Origin: Campylorhamphus procurvoides
Lineage: Eukaryota; Chordata; Aves; Passeriformes; Dendrocolaptidae
Length of the DNA stretch: 64,000 nt
NCBI GenBank assembly: GCA_013396655.1
Contig: WBMV01005979.1
Coordinates: forward strand, 1,233,744 to 1,297,743
Direction: 5' to 3'
Positions 11,701-23,930 of this stretch are shown here, piece after piece. The position numbers and the translations under genes are program-made. The stretch's first letter is position 1. The number at the start of each line of letters is the position of its first letter. The notes below the pieces were generated by a model. The model worked only from the letters and a program-made list of their open reading frames with translations. It did no database searches and was not told the origin of the DNA.

Positions 11701-14700
11701 ATAATAAAGTTGCTTGATCTGCATTTAATGACAGAGTATTCTTGGAAATTGTCCCTGAATACTGACAATTGTCAGCCTCAATGCCATAATTCTGCTCCTT
11801 CTGTGGCCTAGAGAAGAGCACAGAGAGCAGCTGTTTTAGTATTTCATGATATTAGGTTTTCCTAGGAGATGTGATAAAATGTGTAAGAAGAAACACATAT
11901 AAAAGACTAGAAATAGGAAAAAGAAAAATTTTTATTTTCAGAGAGGCAAAGAGAAGCAGAGGCTCCTCTCACTTGGATAGCTCTTCAAATAGGAGAAATG
12001 GCATGATTCTGGCACTGAAACCATTCTGTGACATAAGTTTTTGAGGAAGCTGTTCTGGCATGGGTTTTGTTATACTAGACAACACGACTAGACAGCATTA
12101 GCTACAATGGTTACATGCCAAAATAGAATGGTAGCATGGTTTGTATTCATGTTACAAAATCTTAGCTGTTCATTTTCATTATTAGTTAAATAATTATATA
12201 GGATTAGTTAAAACTCAAGGCTAAAGCTGCTTTAAACTTCCAGAACAGCTCCCCTTCACCAAACAGAAAAATGTTGCTGATTGTTGCCTTGTAAATAAAA
12301 TTATAATCAAGTCCAAGTATTTCTGGTTCCTGCTTTGATGGCAGAGATCCTACACCTAGAATGAAAACTGGCAATCAGTATAGATGCTGAGCCAAACCAG
12401 ACCTGTGCACGTGCCCAGCTGCGTTCGGCAGCCCCCGTGCTTCAGTGGACCACACAGCACAGGTGCATGGCTGTGCTCTGCTCACTGTGCCTCTCCCTCA
12501 CGGGAGAGCTGGGTTCAGTCCTGAATTTTAACAGCCAAAAGAATATAAAGAGTGTATTTTAGTCAATAAACTTAGCAGGCACAGCTATGGATTCATTTGC
12601 TGTGGATGTCTGCTGAAGCGGTGCCTTCAGCTAAAACACATTCCAAAACGAGTGCCAAGAGATTGAATTTCTCTCTCCATACCTCTGCCATAAACGTCTA
12701 AAGGTGTGCATCCTCCTCCTCCACCTACCCCACAGCTTCAAACAAGACCTTGCTCATCTACTTCCTTAGTACCACATATGTAACTCTTGACAAAACACAC
12801 TGGTGTATTTCATTTTCAAGAGAATTCATGGTATTAGTGTGCAATTCCTAAACAAAGGGACAAGGTTATCTTAATTGATTTGGTAAAGGACTGAAGAGAG
12901 AGGTGCAAAACAGATAGCAAAATGCTCATCTGGTCATATTAGTTTTGCAAGCCAACAACTTTGCAACAGATGGTTTATTTTTCATGCATCATAAAGAGAC
13001 TCTCATTAAGTACCCAAAATCCAATTCTGTCATGCATGCAAAAATTAATTCTACAGTAACAAGTGAATTTCAACTCAGTGTTTTGTGCTCTTGTGTAAAA
13101 CAGGATGAAAAACCATTGGAATTTTTCTCACTGGGAAATGAGGGTTCAGTTTAATTAAAACATTTTGTGAGAACATAGGCATTTCATCAATATTTTAAAT
13201 AAAAACAGTGCAAATGTTTTTGAAGAGCTCCATCCACAAATGAGATTGATATTTTGTCCCAATTAAGCACAAGACTCTGACATATCAGAATCTCCCACAG
13301 AATGAAAATTCCCCTGAATAGTTACAGGCTTGAAGTTTGAGTCTGCAAGCAATTGTCATGATCCATTTCAAAGGCTACTTCTATTTACAGCAGAAAAATT
13401 CTTCACAAATATGAACTGGAAAAGCCTTGGGAAAAAATCACCACAAAAATAATAATTTAATGCAAACTCTCCAGTTCTTCAACAGTAATTTTCTTGTCCT
13501 TGAAATTAAAAATGTCCACAGCCCATTTGCAGCAAAACTAAGATTCATGAAAGAAAATCCAGGAACACACATGTTTTTAAAATTATTGACTCTTGAGTTT
13601 CATACATATGTAAACAGGATTGTTCAATGACACTAGAGAACCACCCTGAGCCACCGGTTACAGAAGTTGAGGGGATGAACAGGACCAAGAAGTTAATTTA
13701 CACAGCCATGCAATCCTCACAGCAAATCAAGACATGCAACATATATACCAGAGCCATCCCTGAGATTCTGGACTAGCAGTTGCTATGCTCAGTAACTGAA
13801 TAGTCACCACTTGTTCATCCCTTTTGGCCTGAGCCCAGGGGTGGATGAGAGCAGCGAATTTTGTCAATAGTAATGAGGAGTACTTTCCCTCTTCCTCTAT
13901 GCTCAGTGTGCTGCTGGCCAGTAGGAATTTCTGTCCAACTAACAAAGACCAACTCAAGACAAATTACCAAAAGCTGACGATGGATAAATTCAGATCAAAA
14001 TGTGCACCATATGTCTCAGCACAGGAAAATATTAAACGGCTTAATAGTAACTACTAAGGGTTAGGGCTACTTTTTGAAGTGGGAACATTTAAAAAATGAA
14101 TATTTATGCCAAAGTGGATGTTATTCAAATATAACTAGAACACTGGGAGACAGAATAAAAACAGTAAGCCCTTGTGTTCTACTTTACATGGCAGATTGGG
14201 GTAGGTGACCATAACATCTCTCTGGTCTTTTCATCTCTGCACCCATGAATAATTTCCCCTCATTTTTTCTTTAATAGATAATCACTGTGCTGTATTACAT
14301 AGAAAGTTTTCCTATTGGTTCACAAGGCACTGGAAATAGTACTTATCTTGTACTTTACTGCAGTTTTGAACCAAAGCCATTACAGTAATGGCTCATCAAC
14401 CCAACAGTTTAACAATGCTATTTGCTTTAGTCTATTCCCTCAAGAAAGCAGTCCTAGTTAGCTCAGAAAGCAACCTACTTGACTGAAAAATATAGGCCCA
14501 GCAAAAGCACCATCAGCAAGTATTGCACCTTCCACGGTGCTGTCTGCTGTGTTCACAATGTGCTGCTCTACTATAATCCAGTCTTCTCTTTCCAACAGGA
14601 AGGCGATACCAAGACAAAACCTCACCACAACAATGTCTGAACAACAATGGTCACGATCTCTTCATTACTCATTTTCTAACCTCCTAATGAAGAGATCTAA

Positions 14701-16633
14701 TCAGAATTACATTGTTTCCATCAGTAATAACATGTCTCACTTTGATACTCATTCCAATCACTTCCCTCTGGTCAACCTCTGCATTAATGTGACACACTAC
14801 TGGCTCACAGGAAATCTTGAATTCTCTGCAGATGTTAGAAAGGAGGATAGAAGTTAGTCCTTTATGTTTTGCCACTGTATTAAGGATATTTTTGGAAAAT
14901 GCCTTCCCATAGCTTTAAGCACATCTGTATGCTGACATGAGCAGTTGCCTTGGAAACTAAACTGCTCAAAATGTAATAAGGACAGAAGACGTGTCAGCCA
15001 ACAGCTTTATAATTGTTCCCATCATTAAAGAACTACACTGCTTGTCAATCTCTACAGTACTACAGGCAGTGCTGGTAAGTAATTGAATCAATAGATATTT
15101 TGTCCTTGCAAAACAAGGAAGCTCCTTCCAGTAAGGTAGCTCCTATCATTTTTGCATTTGTAGGGTTTTGGGGTAGGGTTTTTTGGGTAGAGGGAGGTTA
15201 GATTTAGGAGAGAATTAGCAGAGCCCTGGTTGTACCTAGTCACTCAGCACTTTGATATCTGGAAGGGGGAAAAACCATATAATAATGGCTTTTACACTCC
15301 CCATTTATGCAAGATAGAGCCACAGTCTTCATTTAAACATTTCAATGTTACCGACTGCAGTTCAAGATGTACACACACAAGTGACCAAGTAACAGGTGCT
15401 GAAGGAAACAACTTTCAGATTTGTGCATAAAGAATGAAAATAATAAAGTACTATTTTTCAGGTTCATGATCTTTTTCATTAAATTATAGAAACTGTACAG
15501 TAGTCACTAATAAAAAACAGTTTGGATGACTGTTCAAAACATACCACAGTGGCAAGTAAGTCATATTTGTAATACCACTGTGCTTTATTTAAATATGGGG
15601 ACAATGTCATACATACGGGCACTGTTATACAAGACTAATTTATGAAAAGCCATTCCTCTCACTGATGTAAAACCCTTATATTATAATATTACATATTTTT
15701 AATTATCTATAATATATCAAACTTGCCCTAAATTTTGAATAAGGGATGCAAAATCCCATATTAGCATGGAAGAGAAGAATTTTCAGAAGTGTTCAAGGTC
15801 ATCTTTGCTAGAAGACATCTTTTTCATGACAATGTAAGAAAACATTGCCTACTTAAAAATGTCTCCATTTAAGAAGATTTTACATTAAACTCGGGAGCAG
15901 AGTCACTCATGGCCTTCTTTCAAACACATCCCATGGACCCACAGGCAGGGCAAGGAGGACAATGAAGAAGCAAATTTGACTTGATGAGAAATTAACCCAT
16001 GACATCACCAGTAGCAGGTGGATGCCACAAGGGTTCACAAAAATATGTATCCATGTTCTTTCACTTACTGCTGCTGGGGATTCTTTGTGCAACCCTATAG
16101 TTTAGATGTCATGCTTCTAGTAAGAATTGTCTTACCAACGTGACTCTACAAGACAACTTTCTTATGCCTTTATGTGTTTGTATCACCTTACACCCCTACA
16201 ATTTTGGGGGAATCAGTGACAAGCCCAACTCTAAGACTTGCTTAGCTGTTACCCGTGACTGATTAACACTTCAAAATGGCAACTTCCTTCCAAATCAATA
16301 TTGTTCATTCACCCACAATCACTCAAAAAGCAGAGAAAAAAGGTTAAGTACATAATGCTTGGAGCTTGCTTCCAGCTCATCGCCTTTCTTAGGGCTTAGA
16401 TGACCCTGGATATCCCAGACAACCAGCAGAGCCCCTTGCCTTAATCCACAGGGATGCTCTTTGGAACCCGCTCTCCATTCCTCCTTTACTACACATTCTT
16501 GAAATTATTTTTGTAGTTTAATTCACTATTTATTTCCTACTATGTTCCAAACACTCCTCTTACATCCCTATAATCAGTCAAAATAATATCCTTAATTGTC
16601 ACAAATAATAATTCTCCAGCACATTTTTCCTCC

Positions 16634-16645
16634 TTTTTTTTTTTT
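16634..16645. repeat. Poly(T) run
   Basis: Twelve consecutive T. No retrocopy is recognisable on the minus strand beyond it. Confidence 0.85.
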
Positions 16646-18230
16646 AATACTTTCAGATCACTAAAGTAAGCCTGCAAAAAGAGTCTGATCTGTGATGAAG
16701 ATGTAGAATGGTTAGTCAAATACGTGTATATGAGATGACTGGATCATGAAACGGATTCTGTATGAGCTTCCTTTGGTCTTTCCTGGCCTCCACGTGGCTG
16801 CAAGCTTTACCTCAAGGGATACCTCTAGACCTTTCAGCCCAGAGCTCTCCTTACAATTACTCATATGGAGCTGACAAGCTTTAAGAAGTGATTTCCTAGT
16901 ACTCTTGTATTATCCTCCCAATTGTCTTTTGGCATAAGCAAGGCAGCAGCAAGAGACATGTCCGGGGAACCCACAATCTGCTATCTTGATTGTGTGTGCA
17001 GTATGGATAAAATCTTTTTAGAAAGTTGCTGGTGTTGGGGAGGTTGCTGTAAGATGCTGTCTTAGCAGCTAACTGCATTGCTTCATGCAGGCAGGGCAGA
17101 TTAATTACTCAAGCAGTTTGATGTATCAGCAGTACGGTTTCCAAGACCTGCACTCTACAAAGAAAAGGCGATGGTACAATCAGATAATAGTTTGCACACT
17201 CAGTGGACTCTGAAAGTCCTTGTTCATGTCAAATACTATTTTGTAGACAACTAATGCATAAGCTTGGTTTGATGATAGTTATTAAATTTCTTATCAGCAT
17301 CAGGAAGATGAAGAGAGTACTGTCATAACAAGTATACTGCTCAGGGTCTCTGAACCTTTATGCAAGTTTTTGCAGCTCACTGTGATATTGACAGAAAACT
17401 CATCTCTTTACTTCAAAAACAACAGCGAAACTAAGATTTCTGGATAAAGCTAAAGAATGTGACTAAAAAAGTGACTCGAGTATACAATGAGCCAGCATTG
17501 CATTTGCACCTCTACCTACAGAGATGCCTTTTCTCCTTCCACAGCTTTCCTATTACCCCTAAACACAACAAAAAGCCTACCATCAAATAGATAGGAATAA
17601 GACTTGCACTACTCAGTTAGAGGACCAATATGCCATTCTGTTCCCATAGAGCTTAAACAAAAACACAACCATAGATTTTAGGATTTACTTAACTTTTTCT
17701 CCACTTATATGACCCTACAGGAGAGGGTGGAGCAGAGTATTTTCACGTTTCATGGGAAGGGGCCCATGAAGGTTGTTCTGGCAGAATGAAAGCATTAGAA
17801 GTTAAAAGACTACTCTATGACTTTAAAAACAAGTAATATCACATGCCAAGAAAGGTTTCAGCTTGTTGTTTGAAGAGAGAGCATATTTAATGGAGTACAG
17901 CAAACCTGAAAGAGTAATTCATTGTTATCAGTCGTATCAGATTTCTAGAGGAACTGAATTGCCCTGTGGAAATATCCACTTATCTCTAAACAATTAGCTT
18001 AGACTAGACACTGAACTTCAGAAAGTTAGTGCTATGTGAAATGAATCACTCATTTCTTTAGTTTATTCTGCCTCTTTACCTCCCTTTGCCTACTGTAACA
18101 TAAGGGAAATAGTCGCTGTTTGTAATTCATGTAGGACTGACACCATTATACACTATTCAGCATCTCAAGTTTCTTGTGTATTAAACCCTGGAAGTCTCTA
18201 GCCTATAGGGAACCACTAGGTAGAATACAC

Positions 18231-18262
18231 ATATATATATATAATATATATATATATATATA
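18231..18262. repeat. (TA)n microsatellite
   Basis: Alternating A and T over 32 bp with one interruption (ATAATA) near its middle. It is likely length-polymorphic and able to form cruciform structures. Confidence 0.95.
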
Positions 18263-18382
18263 AAATATCTGGCTTTCATAAAACAATAATCCCAAAGCAT
18301 AAAACCTTAGAAACTGAGTTTTTGATATATCTATAGAATATAAACTTACAGGTGTTCTCCCCTACCTCCAAACATCACAAAT

Positions 18383-18466
18383 TAAAAAAACAAAGAAAAC
18401 CAAAAACAAACAAAACAAACCAAAAAAAACCCAAACCAAAACACACAAACCAAACGAACACACATA
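18383..18466. repeat. A/C-rich simple tract
   Basis: Over about 84 bp the plus strand is nearly free of T and G, with CAAA, CCAAA and CACA words. It is the complement type of the G/T tracts elsewhere in the window. Confidence 0.9.
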
Positions 18467-19587
18467 CCAGACTTCCAGTGGAAGTACCTCTTCAAATATT
18501 GTCAATCAGTGAAGCAGACCTTTCAAGTGAGGCACAGCACGTAGCTGAGACAAGCAAAACTTCAAGATATCCTGCTATTTTCTTTAGGAAAATATATAAT
18601 TTCAACAAACACATAGAAAATTTATATAGCTACATCCAGACCTGGCAATATAATAAATTCTTTGCTGAATTTTTATTATTCAATTAGTGTACAAATATGC
18701 ATCTATTGGCAAATACAAATCAAAAGTCATACATCAATTGTGAAAGAATTCTGTGGCCCTAACTTCTCTTCCTACTATATTTTGATCAAAGTATTTTAAA
18801 ATGCCTTACCATACTCCTTATAGCCATATCTACCTTTCTGCATAGTCAAAAAATTCACATAAATGGTGACGGCTCTTCAGTTTAGGAGAAAACAATATCA
18901 TTGAGGAAGTTCCTAGAGGTTCTACATCTTGCTTTTATCCACACTGAACCCTTTTCTTCCCCTTTCACTAAGTGTTACAGTGAATTTGCATTGCTGTCTA
19001 ACCATGGGCCCAATAAAACAAAGTACTAACACTGTTGTCCAATTTCTCAGTGAAAAGGCAATGAAGTTTTAAAGCAGTAATGGCTCTTCATCATCTGCTT
19101 GGCAAACTGACTAATGGACCTGAGCTTTGGAAAAAGAAATGCTTCCAATGATACAGAAAGGAAGGTTACAAGATTAGGCACGCATTTTAAAATATGTTCA
19201 CTCAGTAAAAAACTCAGAACAGGGCAAATAGCTTGTCAGACTACTTAGGTTCAGAAGTAGAAATACAGAGAGAGTAAAATATACTCATCAGCCTCACCTA
19301 CATCTGCGCAGGCAACAGCAAGAGAGTTTGTTTGAGGACTGTAGATCATGCAACCAATGTTTAAGCAGAAAGCACACAATATACTGATTACAACAAATAG
19401 AGTGCAAGTTGTGTCATGGCTGCTAGCTGGTTCTTCAGCTACAACAACAACTCTGCGGTGAATATTTCAGCTTTGCACTGTGCCAACAGCAGGCAAAATG
19501 TTCTAAGCTGGTACTAGAGACACTCCGTATTGGAAATTAGCAGCCTCAGAGGTTTCAAAAACAGTACATTAGTTTTATTTAAGTATT

Positions 19588-19660
19588 TCACAGAACCATG
19601 GAATCTTTAAGATTAGAAAAGACCTTTAAGATCAAGTCCAACCATCAAGCTAGCAGCACC
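19588..19660 (-). mobile_element. CR1 LINE 3' UTR scrap, minus strand
   Basis: Read on the plus strand it shows the reverse complement of the CR1 3' end. A degraded octamer (cacagaaccatgg) is followed by the 'gaaaagacctttaagatcaagtcc' type block, written here in abbreviated form at about 19615-19640. Only the last 70 bp or so of the element are identifiable. Confidence 0.75.
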
Positions 19661-20221
19661 ATCACTACTATTTACTTGAGTGCTCAAAGTTATGGACAGG
19701 TACAAAGCAGAAAGACCCAGAAGAAATGCTGTAAAATTTGACTTAATACCAAAAGTTTTACTTGATGCCATCCCAGAGCAGGGGCAGCCTAGGCAAGCAG
19801 CATGCTTACACCCTGGGGCCCATGCTGCACATCCTTGCTCAAGGCTCAGTCAGCTGACAGCTGGCTGGCAATCAGCAGTGAGTCCCACCCCATTCCTGTG
19901 GAGCTTTTCAAACGACCTGTTCTTCAAAGAATTGCTGTGTTTCCACGGCATAGTCTTGGATGGAAGTGTGTCTTTTGCAGTATCACTGCAGAATAACCTG
20001 GCATTACGTTTCTAGGAAGCATCTTCAGCATTCACGTAAATCCTCAGCAAGGAGCAGGTGCTGCCATTTCAGGTCCTTGTGGACCTAGTCTCTTAGTGAT
20101 GCAAGAAGCTTCAGACCAAATATATGATTCAAATTCTTGACAGTGTAAGCCTCCCACTCACTGACCAAGCACCTTCACCACTTCTCGCTCCACAACAGAA
20201 AACCAAAGTTGAGAAGTAGGC
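19661..20221. other. Non-coding, moderately GC-rich, no recognised feature
   Basis: Contains a 111-codon open frame (19680-20015, +) without recognisable domain or splice context. The composition is richer in GC than its surroundings. It may be further repeat sequence linked to the CR1 scrap or the neighbouring LTR, but I cannot place it. Confidence 0.4.
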
Positions 20222-20960
20222 TGTCTCAATTTAAAGAGAAAACAAGGCATCTACCAAGGAAAGTGAGGAATACTTTTGGACTAGAAAGGGGGCCCCTCTC
20301 TGCTCAAACCACCTTTGAAATTAAGAGACTTTAATGAGAAAATGTAGAGAAGAGGATAGCAGTTCTTTACTACAAATATATATACATATAACCAAAAACA
20401 GAACAGAACAAACAGCAACACCATAAGAACAACTCTCAAACAAATCAAGTCCTGTCTCTGTCCCTTCGGGGCAGTTGTATTTACAGACAACAGGAGGCAT
20501 TGTGGGGCTCCGGCCAGACAAAGACATGGGCAAGGAGAGGTGCCGGTTCCGGAGCTCTCGTGGGAATGGTGGCCACAGGGATGGGCTGGCGCCTTCCCCG
20601 TGGGCACTGCAAGAACCCTCTCACCGTCCTTCTTCTGAAAGCACTGGGGGTTAGCAACAACTCTTCACGTGGTGACCGCCCCTGGATAACTCCATAGCAA
20701 ATCCAGGCAGTGGTGGTTTTCCTCTCAGGAGAGCAGCACAGGACATGCAGAGTTGGGGGGTGAGCCAGGAGCCTCCTCCCAGTGCCGTCACCAGCCCAGC
20801 AAGGGCGGCTGGGCACCCTAGTAGATGGAGGACAAAGGTGTAGTGGCAAAAATAATGTGCACTAGAAAATCTCTCTCCCTTCACCTCCCAAACCAGGGAA
20901 AAAGTGAAGTCTTCCCCCACAAAAAAAAAAGAAAACACCTCCCCCAATCCTCTCCGCAGC
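20222..20960 (-). mobile_element. Probable decayed LTR, minus strand (5' boundary uncertain)
   Basis: On the minus strand the region ends in ...TTGAGACA at 20222, a typical LTR 3' end (CA). An ATTAAA polyadenylation signal lies about 110 bp before it (complement of 20330-20335). The U5-like stretch between them resembles, from memory, the end of an avian retroviral LTR. The GC-rich part at about 20460-20830 would be U3/R. I could not find the TG start or a target-site duplication, so the upper limit is approximate. Open frames of 108 and 122 codons in it have no recognisable domain. Another retroelement end or an unannotated repeat is possible. Confidence 0.45.
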
Positions 20961-21259
20961 CATCATGTTGGAATGCAGAGCTTTGGCTATCTCTTTATTT
21001 AGGCTTTAGGGAGTTAGCCGGCTCTGGGAGCAGACAGTGAGAGAGCTGGGCTTCAACAAGCCCCCTCATTCTGGCTGCCAACCCCCAAACCACTGTGCTG
21101 GTAAGGGAGAGAAAAAAATTCCATGAAAGATTTTGAAACACTAACATAATCATAATTATTCCTTCCTCTAGAGGGAAGAGGAACTTTTCTGCTACAGAAG
21201 GTGGGAAAGGGAAATATTTAGCAGAAATATTGAGCGGCACTGAACTGAGGCTGTGTAAA
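20961..21259. other. Non-coding, unassigned sequence between LTR and CR1
   Basis: No gene is recognised. It may hold the missing 5' part of the minus-strand LTR. A 142-codon minus-strand frame (20995-21423) runs from here into the CR1 piece antisense and is chance. Confidence 0.4.
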
Positions 21260-21500
21260 CAGAACCATGGCTGGAAAGCTGCCCAACAGCAGCTAAACAT
21301 GAGAGAGTAGTGTGCCCACGTGGCCAAAAAGGCCCATGGCATCCTTGCTTGTATCAGAAGTAGTGTGACCAGCAGGACCAGGGCAGTGATTTTTCCCCTG
21401 TACTGGGACTGGTGAGCCCACATCTCAAATCCTGTGTTCAGTTTTGGGCCTCTCTACAAGAAAGACATTGAGGTGCTGCAGCATGTCTAGAGAGGGATAA
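21260..21500 (+). mobile_element. CR1 LINE fragment truncated at both ends
   Basis: It matches the CR1 RT C-terminal coding zone. The first part aligns with 56673-56900 of this window, sharing words such as 'aacatgag', 'agtgtgccca', 'ggcatcct', 'tgtatcagaa', and 'cctgtgttcagttttgggcc' at 21431-21450. It stops near 21498 in the middle of the coding zone, without 3' UTR or octamer tail. CR1 copies are normally 5'-truncated but keep the 3' end, so loss of the 3' side implies later deletion or interruption. Stops and frameshifts are present. Confidence 0.85.
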
Positions 21501-23849
21501 TTACCATGGTATTAATTTTTCATGTTGTCACATTTTCTTAAGTGAAAATCCGGAGCAATACATTAGATTTGTCTCAACTATGGGATGTTCATAACAACTA
21601 TAATACTTGCAGTATAAATCTTTGCAGAAAATTGGCAACAAGGAGATCAAGATCTGTAGTATAATAGTATAATTACAACACACCAAAAATATTTCTACCT
21701 TCTATGACCAAAAATGCACTCTCAAGTATACACTGCTTAGTTACAACAATTGATTTTTCCAGACATTGAACTGGCAGGTATGGACTACGAACTTGTATGT
21801 TGCTGGATACATAAGCAATTCATTGACAACTTACAGAAATACCATCTCTACAGTACTCTCAAGACCTGCATCGGGCTTCCAATATCTCAGAACCAGCCAA
21901 GCTTGACTTCACTGCATTTTAAGAAAGCTCTTAGTAGTCAGATAAAAACTGTGAATAGAGAAGTAACCTCAGGTGTACTCAATAAAAGCAAAACCTTGGA
22001 CAAGACTAGCTAGGCATTTGTCTTCTGGAGTGGAAAGATTGTATGATGTCTCTACAGTAGTGCAACAGATCCCTCAGTAACAGGCTCTGAAATTATTAAA
22101 TGCACTCTGGAGTATCTGAGCAGTTAACAGTAAACATGAACTCAGGAGAAGGAAGGCTGTACCTTAAGTACCACCTCTGCCAATTTTAAGTGCCTCACTC
22201 AAGCATTTATCCACCAGCCAGTCTTTCCATAAGGGAAAAGAAACAAAAGGGTACTTCTTTTTAACCATCAAAGGCAGTAGACAAGCAATATTCTAATGGT
22301 TAAAGGAAATATTTCCCTTTCCTCCATAAAGTGCTTTAACCACCAGGTCAAACCGTTCTAGGCAACAATACTCAACCCCATAATGAAGCTGTTTCACTTT
22401 GCAAAAGCACACTACAGATCATTACTAGTTTAGAAAGCCAGCTAACCTGAAGGAGCGTAATGTTCTAGTCTAGATATTAGCATACTCAAGAGCAACCCTA
22501 AATGTCAGTTACAGCAACCATGTTATGCTTTTGTTGTTAGTTTTGGGGGGGTTTCGTCACTTAATTTTCAGGCAAGTATCTGATTTTCACACTTGCAACT
22601 GATGAGTCATCCATAAAACCACAAAGAGAAAAGTAGCAGCATCACAGGTCACATTATGTAATTGCACAGTATGTTCACCCCAGAAATTTCCCTGTCCTTA
22701 CAGTCTCTGATTCACCACACATCTCATACCCAACACAAATTTACTCATATGGACCCCACGGGGCAACTTCATCTCCTCCTTTTCCTCTAACTCTATTGAT
22801 CAGTCCTTGGAATTAACTCTGAGTTAAAAATAAATCACCTGAAAATGCTCAGCCCTCAGTACCAAGTCTGCAACATTTGCCATCCATGACAGACAGCAAA
22901 TTCAGTTTTCCTTTCCCCTAAGCAAGGTAAGGAGCTGATAAAAGGCAGATGCTGGAGCATTGACTCATACTGGAGTACTATTTAGGATTCTGATTTTTTT
23001 TTAATGTATCTAAGACATCTCAAAGACTGATTTCTTTTAAAATCAAATGAGGACAGAAAACGCAGCTATTTTAAAAACTGCTGGCAAAGTGAAAATCCTG
23101 TTTGTAGTTCACTTCCTGACAGAAACCTAAAATAGATGAATGAGGAGAAAGTGAATAATTCCTTCCAGTATTACTAATGGCACGATAATACAACTTACTA
23201 CAAGACACTATTAAATTTTTTTCAGGTATGACAAGAACTTTTTTCCTCCAAAGTTTAACACAAGCTGATCACTGATTTTACAGGCGTAGACACTTACATA
23301 TGTGATCCAGGAATGCAACAGTACTCCCCCATACACATCTCTTCCTATTCCTCCCCCTGTCCTATTTTACAATGCAGTCTCCAGTGGAAACTAGTTCTTC
23401 ACTATGATAATAGCCATAATGAAAAACAAGACTTCTCAGCATATACTACCTTACTTAGTTCAAGAGGTAGACTAAATACTCAAATACTCACAGTTGCTGA
23501 TACTGTATTTATGGGGGTTTTTTATGTACAGATTTATTCTACATGCATTTCCTTACTTTCAGTTTCAACTGCCTGATCCCATGAAGACGGTAGACTTAGC
23601 AAGAGCACACAGCTATGGATAATGGCCTGTGAGCAGAAGTATCAATGATAAGACAGCAACTACTATAAAAATGCTTCACCTGTATCTAAATGTGAAAGTA
23701 ACGGCAAACACAATCAATGGTCTATAATATCCCATGAGAAAGATTAACATAACATGACTTTGGAAACATCTTACAACAATACTGAATATTAAACTGATAT
23801 GGGAGGTTCATGCAAACTTCCACTAATAGATGGGAGCTGAGAACTTCCC
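21501..23849. other. Non-coding, no recognised feature
   Basis: AT-rich sequence without recognisable exon or repeat. The longest frames are 87 codons (21750-22013 and 23313-23576), without motifs. Confidence 0.55.
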
Positions 23850-23930
23850 TGCCTTGGGCAGGGACACTTTTCACTAGAACAGGTTGCTCAAATCCCCACC
23901 CAATCTGGCCTTGAACATTTTCTGTGCAAG
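23850..23930 (-). mobile_element. CR1 LINE scrap, minus strand
   Basis: The plus strand carries the reverse complement of the CR1 3' UTR block: 'gggcagggacactttt' at 23856-23871, 'caggttgctcaaat' at 23880-23893, then 'ctggccttgaaca' at 23905-23917. The same block appears in sense orientation at about 36680-36775. Only 80 bp is preserved and no octamer tail is visible. Confidence 0.8.

Larger units (their letters stand above)
8107..19587. other. Long AT-rich non-coding stretch without recognised genes
   Basis: About 11.5 kb with no exon, RNA gene or transposon recognised by eye. Open frames reach at most 111 codons and none shows a familiar domain. The frame at 18352-18687 is low-complexity (Lys/Thr/Gln) from an A/C-rich tract. 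A small local GC peak with a few CpGs and a CACGTG word lies near 12395-12520. Simple repeats are listed separately. Heavily decayed repeats may be missed. Confidence 0.55.

Noticed and set aside
18352..18687. 111-codon Lys/Thr/Gln-rich frame
   Set aside because: The first half is translation of the A/C simple tract.
20481..20849. 122-codon minus-strand frame in a GC-rich patch
   Set aside because: Its Pro/Arg-rich composition follows from local GC content, and it lies in the probable LTR. No recognisable domain.
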